In this document: one piece after another, positions 1 through 8,162 of the stretch
Position numbering within the stretch: the first letter of the stretch is position 1
Layout of the letters: the number at the start of each line of letters is the position of its first letter
NCBI GenBank assembly: GCA_946482165.1
Contig: CAMLQS010000073.1
Coordinates: forward strand, 1 to 17,337
DNA from: an uncultured Verrucomicrobiota bacterium
Lineage (GTDB): Bacteria > Verrucomicrobiota > Verrucomicrobiae > Opitutales > Opitutaceae
Length of the DNA: 17,337 nucleotides
Direction of reading: 5' to 3'
Position numbers and translations under genes: made by a program
The notes under the pieces: model-generated
The model's database searches: none
Seen by the model: the letters and a program-made list of their open reading frames with translations, nothing else
Told to the model about the DNA's origin: nothing

Positions 1-234
1 GGGCGTGGGGGTGTTGCGGTTTGGTTGGGGGTGTGCCGCCGGCGGGCGCACCCCGCGGGGGGCGCGCGGGCGGCGCGGGGGGGGGGCAGGGGGGGGGGGG
101 GGGGGGCGGCGCGGCATGGGGGTGAGTTAATACAAATTACGGACTCGTTGCCGATCTCTTCGCGTGGCGAAGTTTCAACATCTTCCGCGAGGTTCGGTTA
201 TGCCGCGGAGACACGTCGCGCCCGGCGTCGCGCC
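1..234. other. Non-coding G-rich edge region
   Basis: No convincing gene is seen here. The first 120 bases are almost pure G and C with two long G runs, ten G at 77-86 and eighteen G at 89-106. From about 125 the composition becomes normal and AT-richer. A small hairpin, CTTCGC-GTG-GCGAAG at 158-172, is followed by TTT on the plus strand. It could be a weak terminator for a gene entering from the left, but it has no run of T on the side that would serve the minus-strand transporter ending at 235. The short open frames crossing this stretch have arginine/glycine-rich translations typical of non-coding GC-rich DNA. Confidence 0.6.
77..106 (+). repeat. Long G homopolymer runs (G10 and G18)
   Basis: Ten consecutive G at 77-86 are separated by CA from eighteen consecutive G at 89-106. 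Such runs can form G-quadruplexes in principle. They are also a classic place for base-calling errors, and they lie at the extreme edge of the window, so the exact lengths should not be trusted. Confidence 0.8.
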
Positions 235-1641
235 CTACCTTTGGGGCTGGGGCAGGCGGAAGGTCGCGGCGCAGGCGGCGAGGGCGAGTGCCCCGGCGAG
301 GACGTAGAGCGTGGCGGCGTTGGTGGTCCAATAGAGAATGCCGGCGCAGATCGGGGTGATGGCGCGTGCGAGAGAGCCTAGCGAGCGGTAGATGCCGAGC
401 ACGCGGCCTTGTTCCTCGGGGCCGGCGTAGAGGGAGATGAGGCCGGTGTTGGCGGGGTTGATGAGGCCGCCGCCGAAGGCGAGCGCGGCGACGGCCGCGT
501 AAAGGACGCCGGGGGTGGGCGCAAAACCGACGCCGAGGAGACCGGCGGTGGAGCAGAGCAGACCGATGGCGAGCAGGCGCGTCTCGGGCACGCGGCCGAC
601 GAGTTTACGCACGATGTAGCCCTGGGTGATGATCGAGCAGACGCCGAGGAAGCCCATGAGCTTGCCGTTGTCCATCGGGCCGTAGCCGAAGCGTTCCGCG
701 CTCACGAAAACGAGCGAGGCCTCCATGGCGACGAAGGCGAGTTGGTAGAGAAAGCCGACGAGGTTGGCGCCGCGGATGGCGGCGTTGTCGAGGCCGAGGA
801 TGGCGCGGAGCGGGTTGCGAAGGCGGGGTTCGGCGGAGCGACCGGCGGCGTCGCGCGAGAGGGTTTCGCGGAAGCGGGCTCGGATCCAGACAAGGTTGAG
901 CAAGCTGAGGCCGAAGGCGACGAGCGCGGGCATCGTGAAGGGATTGACGCCCCAGGCGCGGAGCGTGTCGGCATGGGCGGGAAACGATTCGAGCAGGTTG
1001 ATCTGCGCGGTGAGCGCGCCGATGACCGGGCCGGTGACGAGGCCGAGCCCGAAGGCGGCGCCGACGAGGCCCATGGCTTTGCTGCGCTCGGCTCGGGTGG
1101 TGACGTCGGCCACGGCGGCGGTGGCGACGGAGAGATTGCCGCCGAAGAGCCCGCCGAGGACGCGGGCGAGCAGGAAGAGCCAGAAGCTGCCGCTGACCGC
1201 CCAGAGCGCGTAGCTCAGCGCGGTGCCGGCGACGGTGTAGAGCAACACGGGGCGGCGGCCGACGCGGTCGGAAAGGCCGCCCCAGAAGGGGGCGAAGAAA
1301 AACTGAAGGACGGAAAAGACGGAGCTGATAATCCCGCCGAAGAGCACGGCGCGGAGGTGGAGCGAGGTGCCCTCGTCGTTGCCGATCGCGAGGGCTATGC
1401 GATTGATCTGCTCCAGAAGCGCTCCGAGCAGACCGTGGTCGCCGTCGATGGCGAGGTAGTGTTTAAGCAGATCGGGGCCGAGGGGGAAGACGATCGAGAA
1501 GCCGATGAGATCGATGTAGAGCGTGAGAAAAATGACTCCGAGCGAAAGCGGCCGCGGGGCGGCGGGAGCGGGCGAGGCGGGAGACGAGGCGGACGTGGAC
1601 ACGTAGGAAGAAAATGGTCGGCGAAGTGCGGAAGCGGCCAA
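235..1641 (-). CDS. MFS drug:proton antiporter (TetA/DHA-like)
   Basis: A 468-residue inner-membrane transporter of the major facilitator superfamily, probably a drug/H+ antiporter; the substrate cannot be told from sequence. After a Ser/Ala/Pro-rich tail of about 30 residues, the first membrane helix (about 34-58) has the LYIDLIGFSIVFP pattern seen in tetracycline-resistance-type carriers. Motif A follows helix 2 as GGLSDRVGRRPVLL (121-134). Helix 5 carries the antiporter motif C (GLGLVTGPVIGAL, 198-210). A second bundle of hydrophobic helices runs from about 293 to 460, giving the usual 12 helices and family length. The loop between helices 1 and 2 (about 60-97) is longer than usual. The start is uncertain: the longest frame begins with TTG at 1641, and a GTG at 1602-1600 would remove 13 tail residues without touching any helix. 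It lies 100 bases downstream of rmuC on the same strand. Confidence 0.9.
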   Translation of the reverse strand: MAASALRRPFSSYVSTSASSPASPAPAAPRPLSLGVIFLTLYIDLIGFSIVFPLGPDLLKHYLAIDGDHGLLGALLEQINRIALAIGNDEGTSLHLRAVLFGGIISSVFSVLQFFFAPFWGGLSDRVGRRPVLLYTVAGTALSYALWAVSGSFWLFLLARVLGGLFGGNLSVATAAVADVTTRAERSKAMGLVGAAFGLGLVTGPVIGALTAQINLLESFPAHADTLRAWGVNPFTMPALVAFGLSLLNLVWIRARFRETLSRDAAGRSAEPRLRNPLRAILGLDNAAIRGANLVGFLYQLAFVAMEASLVFVSAERFGYGPMDNGKLMGFLGVCSIITQGYIVRKLVGRVPETRLLAIGLLCSTAGLLGVGFAPTPGVLYAAVAALAFGGGLINPANTGLISLYAGPEEQGRVLGIYRSLGSLARAITPICAGILYWTTNAATLYVLAGALALAACAATFRLPQPQR

Positions 1642-1741
1642 GAAGGGCAGGAAGCCGCAAAAAGGAAAGCGCGCGGAGCGTTTGGCGGGAGCGGATCGAG
1701 GATGGCCGGTTCGGGCGGTGGACGTCGCGGCAGGCTACGAC

Positions 1742-3097
1742 TCAGGCGCGTTTGGCCAACTCGCGTGGAGCGGTTTCGGTGCCGGGGAGGGTGGGAGGCA
1801 GGTCTTTGTTGCCCTTGGCGCCGAGTTCCTCGAGGCGGCGGCCGGCGGGGAGCACGCGGCTCTCGAACGCGCCCACGGCCTGGTTGTAGGCCTTGGCGGC
1901 GTTTTCGAGCGCGGGGGCGATTTTGGCGAGATGTTCGGCGAAGCCCGTGACGCGGTCGTAGAGCTCGCGGGCCTGGGCGGAGATCTCCTCGGCGTTTTTT
2001 GCGGACTTCTCCTGGCGCCAGCCGTAGGCGGCGGCCTTGAGGAGGGCGATAAGCGTGGCCGGCGTGGCGAGGAGCACTTTTTTGATGATGGCCCGCTCCA
2101 GGAGGTTGGGATCGGCGGAAAGCGCGCCGGCGAGGAACTGGTCGCCCGGGAGGAAGAGCACGACGAATTCGGGCGAGGGTTGGAACTGCTCCCAGTAGGC
2201 CTTGGCGCCGAGCGCGTCGACGTGGGCGCGAACCTGCGCGGCGTGCGTGGCGAGCTTGGCGGCGCGCGTGGCCTCGTCGGGCGCGGAGGCGGCGTCGCGA
2301 TAGGCTTCGTTGGGCGCCTTGGCGTCGACGACGATTTGTTGTCCGCCGGGCAGGCGCACGAGCAGGTCGGGGCGGAGGCGGGATTTGTCGTCGGTGGTGA
2401 CGGAGGATTGCTCGGTGAAGTCGCAGTAGTCGCTCATGCCCGCGAGCTCGACGACGCGGCGAAGTTGCAACTCGCCCCAAGTGCCGGCGGTGGTCGTGGA
2501 GCGGAGCGCGGTGGACAGGCGGGCGGTCTCGGTCTGGAGGGTGGTCTGGGATTGGGAGAGTGACTGGAGCTGCTGGGCGAGCGCGGCGGCGGATTCGGCG
2601 CGGGTTTTGTCGAAGGCGGCGATCTTGGTCTCCACCTGGGCGAGCGTTTCGCGCAGCGGCGTCACGAGCGCCTCGATCGCGAGCTGGCGTTTTTCCAAGT
2701 CGCCGTCGGCAAGCTGGCGCGTGCGGCCGAGGGTTTCCTTGGCGAGCTCGAGGAAGGCGGCGTTGTTGGCCTGGAGGGCGGAGGCGGAGAGGGCCATGAA
2801 CTCGGTCGCGAGGCGTTCCTGCGCCTCGGTGAGCGCGGCGATTTTCTCGGTCGCGGCGGCGCGTTCGGCGGCGAGCGCGGTCTGCGTGGCAACGTGTTCC
2901 GCGCGGGCGGCCGCGAGCTCGCGGCGGGACTCGTTCAGGGCGGTTTCGCGCGCCGAGAGCTCGTTTTGCAAGCGGGCGGCGTCGGCTTCACGCGCGAGGA
3001 GACGTTCCCTCAGCGTGGCGCTTTGCGCGCGAAGCGCGAGCCACGCAAACGCGGCGCCGACGACGCCGCCGAGGAGGAGCAAAAGAGTTTCAGTCAT
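1742..3097 (-). CDS. rmuC: DNA recombination protein RmuC
   Basis: A 451-residue RmuC-family protein. Members are membrane-anchored, coiled-coil proteins with a predicted nuclease-like core; in E. coli, loss of RmuC raises recombination at inverted repeats. In order: an N-terminal membrane helix (about 4-22), a long Ala/Glu/Arg-rich coiled coil (about 25-200), then the RmuC core (about 200-415). The core contains GTWGELQLRRVVELAGM (205-221), RPDLLVRLP (242-250) and VVDAKAPNEAYRD (256-268). The D258-A-K260 triplet resembles the PD-(D/E)xK nuclease signature. EFVVLFLPGDQFLAGAL and the ATPATLIALL stretch are also typical. Length is normal. The ATG gives the membrane anchor its expected position; no Shine-Dalgarno precedes it. 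It diverges from the histidine kinase gene, so the 187-base gap must hold promoters for both. Confidence 0.95.
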   Translation of the reverse strand: MTETLLLLLGGVVGAAFAWLALRAQSATLRERLLAREADAARLQNELSARETALNESRRELAAARAEHVATQTALAAERAAATEKIAALTEAQERLATEFMALSASALQANNAAFLELAKETLGRTRQLADGDLEKRQLAIEALVTPLRETLAQVETKIAAFDKTRAESAAALAQQLQSLSQSQTTLQTETARLSTALRSTTTAGTWGELQLRRVVELAGMSDYCDFTEQSSVTTDDKSRLRPDLLVRLPGGQQIVVDAKAPNEAYRDAASAPDEATRAAKLATHAAQVRAHVDALGAKAYWEQFQPSPEFVVLFLPGDQFLAGALSADPNLLERAIIKKVLLATPATLIALLKAAAYGWRQEKSAKNAEEISAQARELYDRVTGFAEHLAKIAPALENAAKAYNQAVGAFESRVLPAGRRLEELGAKGNKDLPPTLPGTETAPRELAKRA

Positions 3098-3136
3098 GAA
3101 AATCGGTTGAAAGTGCAGCCCCGCTCATGGGGGCGA

Positions 3137-3166
3137 TTGACACGCAGGTCATGAAATTTTGTTTAT
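3137..3166 (+). promoter_or_regulatory. Candidate sigma70-type promoter for the histidine kinase
   Basis: A perfect TTGACA (3137-3142) is followed, after 18 bases, by GTTTAT (3161-3166), a poor -10 match at 3 of 6 positions. The local stretch is AT-richer than anything nearby. If used, it would leave a leader of a little over 100 bases before the kinase ATG. The -10 match is weak, so this is only a candidate. Confidence 0.4.
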
Positions 3167-3223
3167 CGCCCCGATGATTTACGATCCCGCCGGGCCGGGT
3201 GCATGCATGAAGGGCGTGGCGAA

Positions 3224-3248
3224 GAGCGACGCGGTCAATCCGTCGCTC
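3224..3248 (+). promoter_or_regulatory. Hairpin in kinase 5' leader
   Basis: GAGCGACG (3224-3231) and CGTCGCTC (3241-3248) are perfect 8-base inverted repeats separated by nine bases. The site lies 36 bases upstream of the kinase start codon. No T run follows, so it is not a classic terminator. It could be an operator-like site or an RNA structure in the leader. Confidence 0.4.
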
Positions 3249-3284
3249 CTGTCCTCGGTCGCATCATAAGGGCTTCGCGGACGC

Positions 3285-4493
3285 ATGAATACCTCGCCCG
3301 CCTCGAATCAGCTCCTGTTGGCCAGCGCGAGCCCGTTCCCATTGACCGGCCTTCCGCTGCCGCGCAGCTCCGAGGAGGCGCTGCCGGCGATCCTGGTGGT
3401 GGCGACCGACGGGGAGACGCGGGGCCGCGTGCATCAACGGCTGGAGGAAGAGTTTGAGGTCACGATGGAGCGGACCTTCGAGTCGGCGGTGGACCGGCTG
3501 CGGCAACGGCGCTTTGCCCTGACTGTGCTCGATCTGCGAGGCGGAGGCCGGTCGAACGAGGAGTTGACCGCGGCGTTGCGCGAGTTTGACCAAGAGATGT
3601 CCGTCATCGCCTTGGGCGCGGGGCGCGGGGTGAAGGTGCTCGGCGAGCAGTGCCTACAAGTGCCTTTCGATTCGCCGGACGTCGTGGCGCTCGCGCAGCA
3701 CGAGGTGGAGGTGGCGCTACGGCGTCGCGGACGCAGCGCGGCGCTTCGCGAGATGGAGGGAGTGATCGCCCTGTTGCAGAAGGAGCTCGAGGCGAAGGAC
3801 ACGCTCGCCGCGCACGGCGAGGCCTCCGCCTCGATGGTGCACGACCTGAAGAACGCGCTTTTTTCCACGCTCGGCTACACGGCCCGGCTGATCCAGGAGA
3901 CGACCCAGTTGAAGAACACGGTCGGCGACCAGGCCAAGCCGATCGACGCCATCGCGAAGAAACTGGAGCACACCTCGAACTATCTGCTGCACCTGGCGCA
4001 CACCTGCCGCTTCAACGACGGCGCAAGCGTCGTGCGCGAGCGGCTGGACCTGCAGGCGGAAATCGAGTCGGTCCATGCGGTTTTGTTTTTCAACAGCCCG
4101 CATCTCCGCGTCGGCGGCCAGCGCAGCGGGCCCGCGGGCTCGCGCGGCGCGGGCAGCGGCCTGTCCGTGATGGGTGATCGCTACGAGCTGCACCGTGTTT
4201 TCCAGAACCTGTTCAAAAACGCCTTCGAGGCGGGCGCGGACGATGTGCGCGTGATTCTCCGCGGGGAGCAAAAGCGGGTTGTCGTGGAAATCTCCGACAA
4301 CGGCCGCGGGTTTCCCGACGGCGAAGCCGAGGTGGCGTTTACTCAACCGCTGCGCTCGAGCAAGCGGGGCGGGCAGGGCCTGGGCTTGCGTATCTGCCGT
4401 CAGATCGTCGAGCGCCACGGCGGCTCGATCATGCTTGTAAGCGATTCCGGCCGCGGCGCGGTGTTCACGGTCTCGCTGCCGGCGGCGGACTAG
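3285..4493 (+). CDS. Soluble sensor histidine kinase with degenerate receiver-like N-terminus
   Basis: A 402-residue kinase without membrane helices, so probably cytoplasmic. Residues 34-147 resemble a response-regulator receiver. ILVVATDGETR matches the first strand, and VLDLR with D83 sits where the phospho-acceptor belongs. The usual acidic pair is reduced to D42, and the lysine before the last helix is missing (VPFDSPDV), so it is probably a pseudo-receiver. A short coiled linker (about 150-178) leads to the H-box, SMVHDLKNALFSTLGYTARL, with H186 as the autophosphorylation site. The catalytic domain has the N-box (N308, N312), G1 box DNGRGFPDG (338-346) and G2 box GGQGLGLRI (362-370), all intact. 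An in-frame TAA at 3267 fixes this ATG as the first possible start; AAGGG twelve bases upstream is a poor ribosome site. No response regulator is encoded nearby, so it is an orphan in this window. Confidence 0.9.
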   Translation: MNTSPASNQLLLASASPFPLTGLPLPRSSEEALPAILVVATDGETRGRVHQRLEEEFEVTMERTFESAVDRLRQRRFALTVLDLRGGGRSNEELTAALREFDQEMSVIALGAGRGVKVLGEQCLQVPFDSPDVVALAQHEVEVALRRRGRSAALREMEGVIALLQKELEAKDTLAAHGEASASMVHDLKNALFSTLGYTARLIQETTQLKNTVGDQAKPIDAIAKKLEHTSNYLLHLAHTCRFNDGASVVRERLDLQAEIESVHAVLFFNSPHLRVGGQRSGPAGSRGAGSGLSVMGDRYELHRVFQNLFKNAFEAGADDVRVILRGEQKRVVVEISDNGRGFPDGEAEVAFTQPLRSSKRGGQGLGLRICRQIVERHGGSIMLVSDSGRGAVFTVSLPAAD

Positions 4494-4533
4494 GCGCCCG
4501 TCGCGCGACGATCAGCGCCCCGGGTGTTTTATT
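4493..4533. terminator. Possible structured region between convergent genes
   Basis: The 35-base gap between the kinase and the convergent adaptor gene holds a perfect 12-base palindrome, CGTCGCGCGACG (4499-4510). It is flanked by GGCGC (4493-4497) and GCGCC (4515-4519), so the RNA can fold into a two-part stem. On the plus strand TTTTATT follows after a few bases (4527-4533). It could end kinase transcription, but the T run is not adjacent to the stem. Confidence 0.3.
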
Positions 4534-5422
4534 CCGCGATAAAGAGATCGAGCTGCTGGCCGACGTAGACCGGTCGCGCGGGCTTGGCGGGCAGCCTGTA
4601 GATCACCTGCAGCACGCGAGTGTCGACACGCTCGGTGGAGGCGCCCGTGAGGGATGTCTTGGGCAGGATGTAGGGTTCGATGCGGACAAACTCGAGGGGC
4701 AGGGGATGCGTGCTGTCGCCCTTGAGGTAGCCGACGGCGGAGGCGCCCTCGCGCACGCGTGGCGCGAGCTGCTCGTCCACGTCGGCGCGCACCTGCACCT
4801 GCGAGAGGTCGCCGAGAAGGAGCGGGGGCTTTGCCGCGCCGGCCACGGCGAACTCGCCCGCGCGGATGTTGACCTGAAGAATGGTGCCGGGGACGGGGGC
4901 GCGAACGACGAGGCGCTCGAGCAGGAGCCGGGTCTGCTCCACGGCGGCGCGGGAGGCGGCGAGCCGCGCCTCGGCCACGGCGAGCTCGTCGCGCAGGGTG
5001 TCGAGGTCGGCGTCGGGCGAGGCGCCGGAGGCCGCGAGCTTTTCGACGCGGGCGAGCCGGGTTTTCAGCCGGGCGATTTCCGCGGCGGCGACGGGGAGCT
5101 CCGCCTCGCGCGCGAGAAGCTGGGCGCGGAGCTCGCGGTCGTCGAGTTGCAGGAGCGGCGCGCCGGCCGCCACGCGATCCCAGACCTTCGCGTGGACGGC
5201 GGTGACAAGTCCGGAGACGGGGACGCCGACGGAGGTGTTCTCGCGCAGCGCCTCGACGATGCCGGCCGCGCCGATGCCGCGCCCGGCCGGTTTGGCGGGG
5301 GGCGCGATGGGCGGGGGCGGCGGGGCCTGCTCGAACTCCGCGCGCAGGCCGCGCACAAGCAGCGCGGTGGAGACGAGGCCGAGGAGGGCGAGCCAGAAAG
5401 AGATTTTGCGGAAGAGGAGCAT
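4529..5422 (-). CDS. HlyD/DevB-like periplasmic adaptor of ABC exporter
   Basis: A 297-residue membrane fusion protein, the last gene of the efflux operon. It should bridge the inner-membrane ABC transporter to an outer-membrane TolC-type channel. An N-terminal membrane helix (about 8-24) is followed by a Pro-rich linker (31-47), a split lipoyl half-motif (VSGLVTAVHAKVWDRVAAGAPLLQLDD, 69-95), an alpha-helical hairpin (about 97-170), the second lipoyl half (VRAPVPGTILQVNIRAGE, 173-190) and a beta-barrel. The C-terminal stretches YILPKTSLTG and ERVDTRVLQVIYRL, then VYVGQQLDLFI, are typical of DevB-like adaptors. At the hairpin tip the TolC-docking pattern R-x3-L-x6-S is present as R125 and L129, but the serine position is P136. 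The gene starts 35 bases after the ATPase stop, without a Shine-Dalgarno. Confidence 0.9.
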   Translation of the reverse strand: MLLFRKISFWLALLGLVSTALLVRGLRAEFEQAPPPPPIAPPAKPAGRGIGAAGIVEALRENTSVGVPVSGLVTAVHAKVWDRVAAGAPLLQLDDRELRAQLLAREAELPVAAAEIARLKTRLARVEKLAASGASPDADLDTLRDELAVAEARLAASRAAVEQTRLLLERLVVRAPVPGTILQVNIRAGEFAVAGAAKPPLLLGDLSQVQVRADVDEQLAPRVREGASAVGYLKGDSTHPLPLEFVRIEPYILPKTSLTGASTERVDTRVLQVIYRLPAKPARPVYVGQQLDLFIAE

Positions 5423-5457
5423 GGCGGGGACGCGAAGGGGCGGACGGGCGGGCGTTG

Positions 5458-6216
<759 letters not shown>

Positions 6217-6239
6217 GGCGAAGGAGGCGTATCCGTTAA

Positions 6240-7382
6240 CTAGCTACGGAAGACGATGGCGGGCTCGAGCCGGGCGACCTTGAAAATGCCGAGCAGCGAG
6301 GCGAGGACGCAGATGAAAAGGACGGCGCAGAGCACGCCGGCCGGGATGTGCCAGGTGATGAGGAAGGGGACCTTGCCGCTGGCGAGGGCGGCCCGGCCGA
6401 GGAGCGAGACGACGCCGAGCCCGAGGCCGTAGCCGATGAGCCCGACGGCGACGGACTGGAGCACGAGCATGCCGCAGAGGGTGGCGGTGCCCGCGCCCAT
6501 GGCCTTGAGCGCCCCGAGATTGCGCAGGTTTTCCAGGACGAAGGCGTAGAAGGTCTGGCCGGAGATGGCGGTGCCGATGAGGAAGCCGAGCAGCACGATG
6601 GTGCCGACGTTGATGGGGATGCTCGTGTTGCGCACATACCACCAGACGGTGGACCACATGAAACGGTCCCGGGTGAAGGCGCCGAGGCCGGTCCCGGCCT
6701 CGATGCGCGCGGCGAGCTCGTCGGGGCCGACGCCCGGGACGGGGCCGGCGAGGATGAAGCTGAGCAGCTTGCGCTGCGCCGGGACGTATTGGGAGACGGC
6801 GCGCTCGTAGGTCGTGAAAACAAAGGGCCCGCCGGTGAAGGAGCGGTGCGCCTGGCAGATGCCGACGACGCGCGCCTCGCGGTCGTTTATCTCGAGACTG
6901 TCGCCGACGCGCAGCGGGCGCCCCAGGGCCGCGCCGAGGCGGTCGACGCCGTATTCGTCGACGATGACGGTGTTGGGCAGGCGGAGGTCCTCGAGGTCGC
7001 CCTCGACCATCACGGCGGGAGCGCCGACGAAGGTGGCGGAGTCGAGGCCGATGAGCGTGACGAGCTTCGAGGCGCCGTTGAGCAGGCGCGCCTGCGCGTT
7101 GCCCTGGTAGATCGGCGCGGCCCAGGCGACGCCGTCGACGGAGCGCACGCGGTTCACGTCGGTGTCGCGCAGGGGCTTGTTGTCGTTGACCTGCTCGACG
7201 AGCGGATCGGCCACCCAGACGGGCGCGCGGACGTTGAGCAGCGGCGCAAAGGTCCAGGACATGAGGCCGCAGAAAAGCGAGGCCCCCTGCGCCATCAGGA
7301 TCGTGGCGAAGGTGATTCCGCTGATGAGCATGAGATACTTGGCGTGGTCGCCAAAGAGCATGCGGAGGGCGAGGCGGTTCAT
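6240..7382 (-). CDS. ABC transporter permease, FtsX/DevC-like
   Basis: A 380-residue inner-membrane permease with the FtsX/MacB layout. Helix 1 is at about 16-40, followed by a large periplasmic domain of about 210 residues. Three C-terminal helices follow at about 257-280, 300-330 and 345-367. ENLRNLGALKAMGAG (284-298), just after helix 2, is the conserved segment that contacts the ATPase. Only one permease is encoded, so a homodimer is expected. The size and the MNRLALRMLFGDHAKYL opening fit DevC-type exporters. The ATG (7382-7380) overlaps the TetR stop codon as ATGA, implying translational coupling. The frame stays open upstream through the TetR gene to about 8171, but that extension reads as Arg/Pro-rich nonsense and is not part of the protein. 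Confidence 0.92.
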   Translation of the reverse strand: MNRLALRMLFGDHAKYLMLISGITFATILMAQGASLFCGLMSWTFAPLLNVRAPVWVADPLVEQVNDNKPLRDTDVNRVRSVDGVAWAAPIYQGNAQARLLNGASKLVTLIGLDSATFVGAPAVMVEGDLEDLRLPNTVIVDEYGVDRLGAALGRPLRVGDSLEINDREARVVGICQAHRSFTGGPFVFTTYERAVSQYVPAQRKLLSFILAGPVPGVGPDELAARIEAGTGLGAFTRDRFMWSTVWWYVRNTSIPINVGTIVLLGFLIGTAISGQTFYAFVLENLRNLGALKAMGAGTATLCGMLVLQSVAVGLIGYGLGLGVVSLLGRAALASGKVPFLITWHIPAGVLCAVLFICVLASLLGIFKVARLEPAIVFRS

Positions 7383-8047
7383 GGGCGGGCGGGTTCGGGG
7401 GCGAGCAGGCCGGCCTCGGCGAAGGCGACGAGCTGGCGGAGGATGGTCTCGCCGTCGGTCGGGGCGCCGAGCTCGCGGAGCCGGCGCTCGACGAGCTGCA
7501 TCCGGCCGAAGGTCACGTTGGCGGCGCCGATCACGAAACGCGCGCGCCAGAGCAACGTCGCTTGGTCGAGATGGGGCAGGGCGCGGAGGAGGTGTGGTGC
7601 GAACCGGGCGAAGGCGGGACCGAACTCGGCGAGGATGACCTTCTCCATGAAGGGGGGCGGCTCGACGAGGTTGCGGGCCATCACGCGCACGAACGGATGG
7701 ACTCCCGAGCCGGCGGTCTCGATGAGATCGGCGATGGGGCGGAAGAGGATCTCGAGAAGCGTGCGCAGGGGGACGGCGTCGCCCGCGCGGCGGCTCTCGA
7801 CGGCGTCCAGCGCCGCCGCGCGGGCGAGGTTCATCGGGCGGATGCGCCGGACGAAGACCTCGCGGTAGAGGGCCTCCTTGCCGCCGAAGTGGTATTGGAC
7901 GGCGGCGAGATTCGCGCCGGCGGCGCGGGTGATGGCGCGCAGCGTGGCGCCGGCGTAGCCGTCGCGGGCGAAGAGCCGCTCGGCGGCGTCGAGGATGCTT
8001 TCGCGGGTGTCGTCGGAGACGGCGAGAGTGCGGCGGGCGCGGGCCAT
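7379..8047 (-). CDS. TetR-family transcriptional regulator (CecR/DUF1956-like)
   Basis: A 222-residue TetR-type repressor, first gene of the efflux operon. The N-terminal helix-turn-helix is clear: TRESILDAAERLFARDGYAG (14-33), ATLRAITRAAGANLAAVQYH (34-53) and FGGKEALYREVF (54-65). The C-terminal ligand-binding part (PFVRVMARNLVEPPP, then a mostly helical domain) resembles the CecR/YbiH group, which in E. coli also sits beside an HlyD-ABC exporter; that subfamily call is by resemblance only. A perfect palindrome begins three bases upstream of its start codon, so autorepression of the whole operon is the simplest model, relieved by a compound the pump exports. Its stop codon overlaps the permease start. 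No Shine-Dalgarno is present; the bases where one would lie belong to the palindrome. Confidence 0.93.
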   Translation of the reverse strand: MARARRTLAVSDDTRESILDAAERLFARDGYAGATLRAITRAAGANLAAVQYHFGGKEALYREVFVRRIRPMNLARAAALDAVESRRAGDAVPLRTLLEILFRPIADLIETAGSGVHPFVRVMARNLVEPPPFMEKVILAEFGPAFARFAPHLLRALPHLDQATLLWRARFVIGAANVTFGRMQLVERRLRELGAPTDGETILRQLVAFAEAGLLAPEPARP

Positions 8048-8049
8048 GT

Positions 8050-8067
8050 TTCAAACGCTTGTTTGAA
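8050..8067. promoter_or_regulatory. Probable TetR operator palindrome
   Basis: TTCAAAC (8050-8056), GCTT, GTTTGAA (8061-8067) is a perfect 7+4+7 inverted repeat. It is AT-rich inside a strongly GC-rich region and lies two bases from the TetR start codon. TetR-family repressors commonly bind imperfect or perfect palindromes of this size in their own promoters. It also lies 95 bases upstream of the divergent hrpB gene, so it could influence that gene as well. Confidence 0.75.
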
Positions 8068-8086
8068 TTCCGGGAAAACGCGAGCC

Positions 8087-8155
8087 GAAAGCCCGTGCGG
8101 GCGCGCAGGCGGGGCTTGCGGAGAGCGGCGCCGGGCCTTGGGTTGGCGGGCTTTC
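8087..8155 (+). promoter_or_regulatory. Structured hrpB leader (inverted repeat)
   Basis: GAAAGCCCG (8087-8095) and CGGGCTTTC (8147-8155) are perfect 9-base inverted repeats that end eight bases before the hrpB start codon. GCCCG at 8091-8095 can alternatively pair with CGGGC at 8098-8102, so two folds exclude each other. A further hairpin, GCAGGCGGGGCTTGC, lies between the arms. In DNA this GC-rich such pairing may be chance. Confidence 0.3.
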
Positions 8156-8162
8156 CCTCCCG

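Noticed and set aside
409..1950. A 513-codon plus-strand frame antisense to the MFS gene and the end of rmuC.
   Set aside because: The translation is Gly/Glu/Ala/Arg-rich low complexity, mirroring the coding strand; the minus-strand genes are clear family members.
1742..3097. A possible defence system made of rmuC, the orphan kinase and the TetR operon.
   Set aside because: The genes lie on different strands with separate promoters, belong to common housekeeping or efflux families, and no defence-type effector is present.
6348..7868. A 506-codon plus-strand frame antisense to the permease and TetR genes.
   Set aside because: It has Asp/Glu/Gly/Ala-rich low-complexity sequence with no domain and spans two well-supported genes on the other strand.
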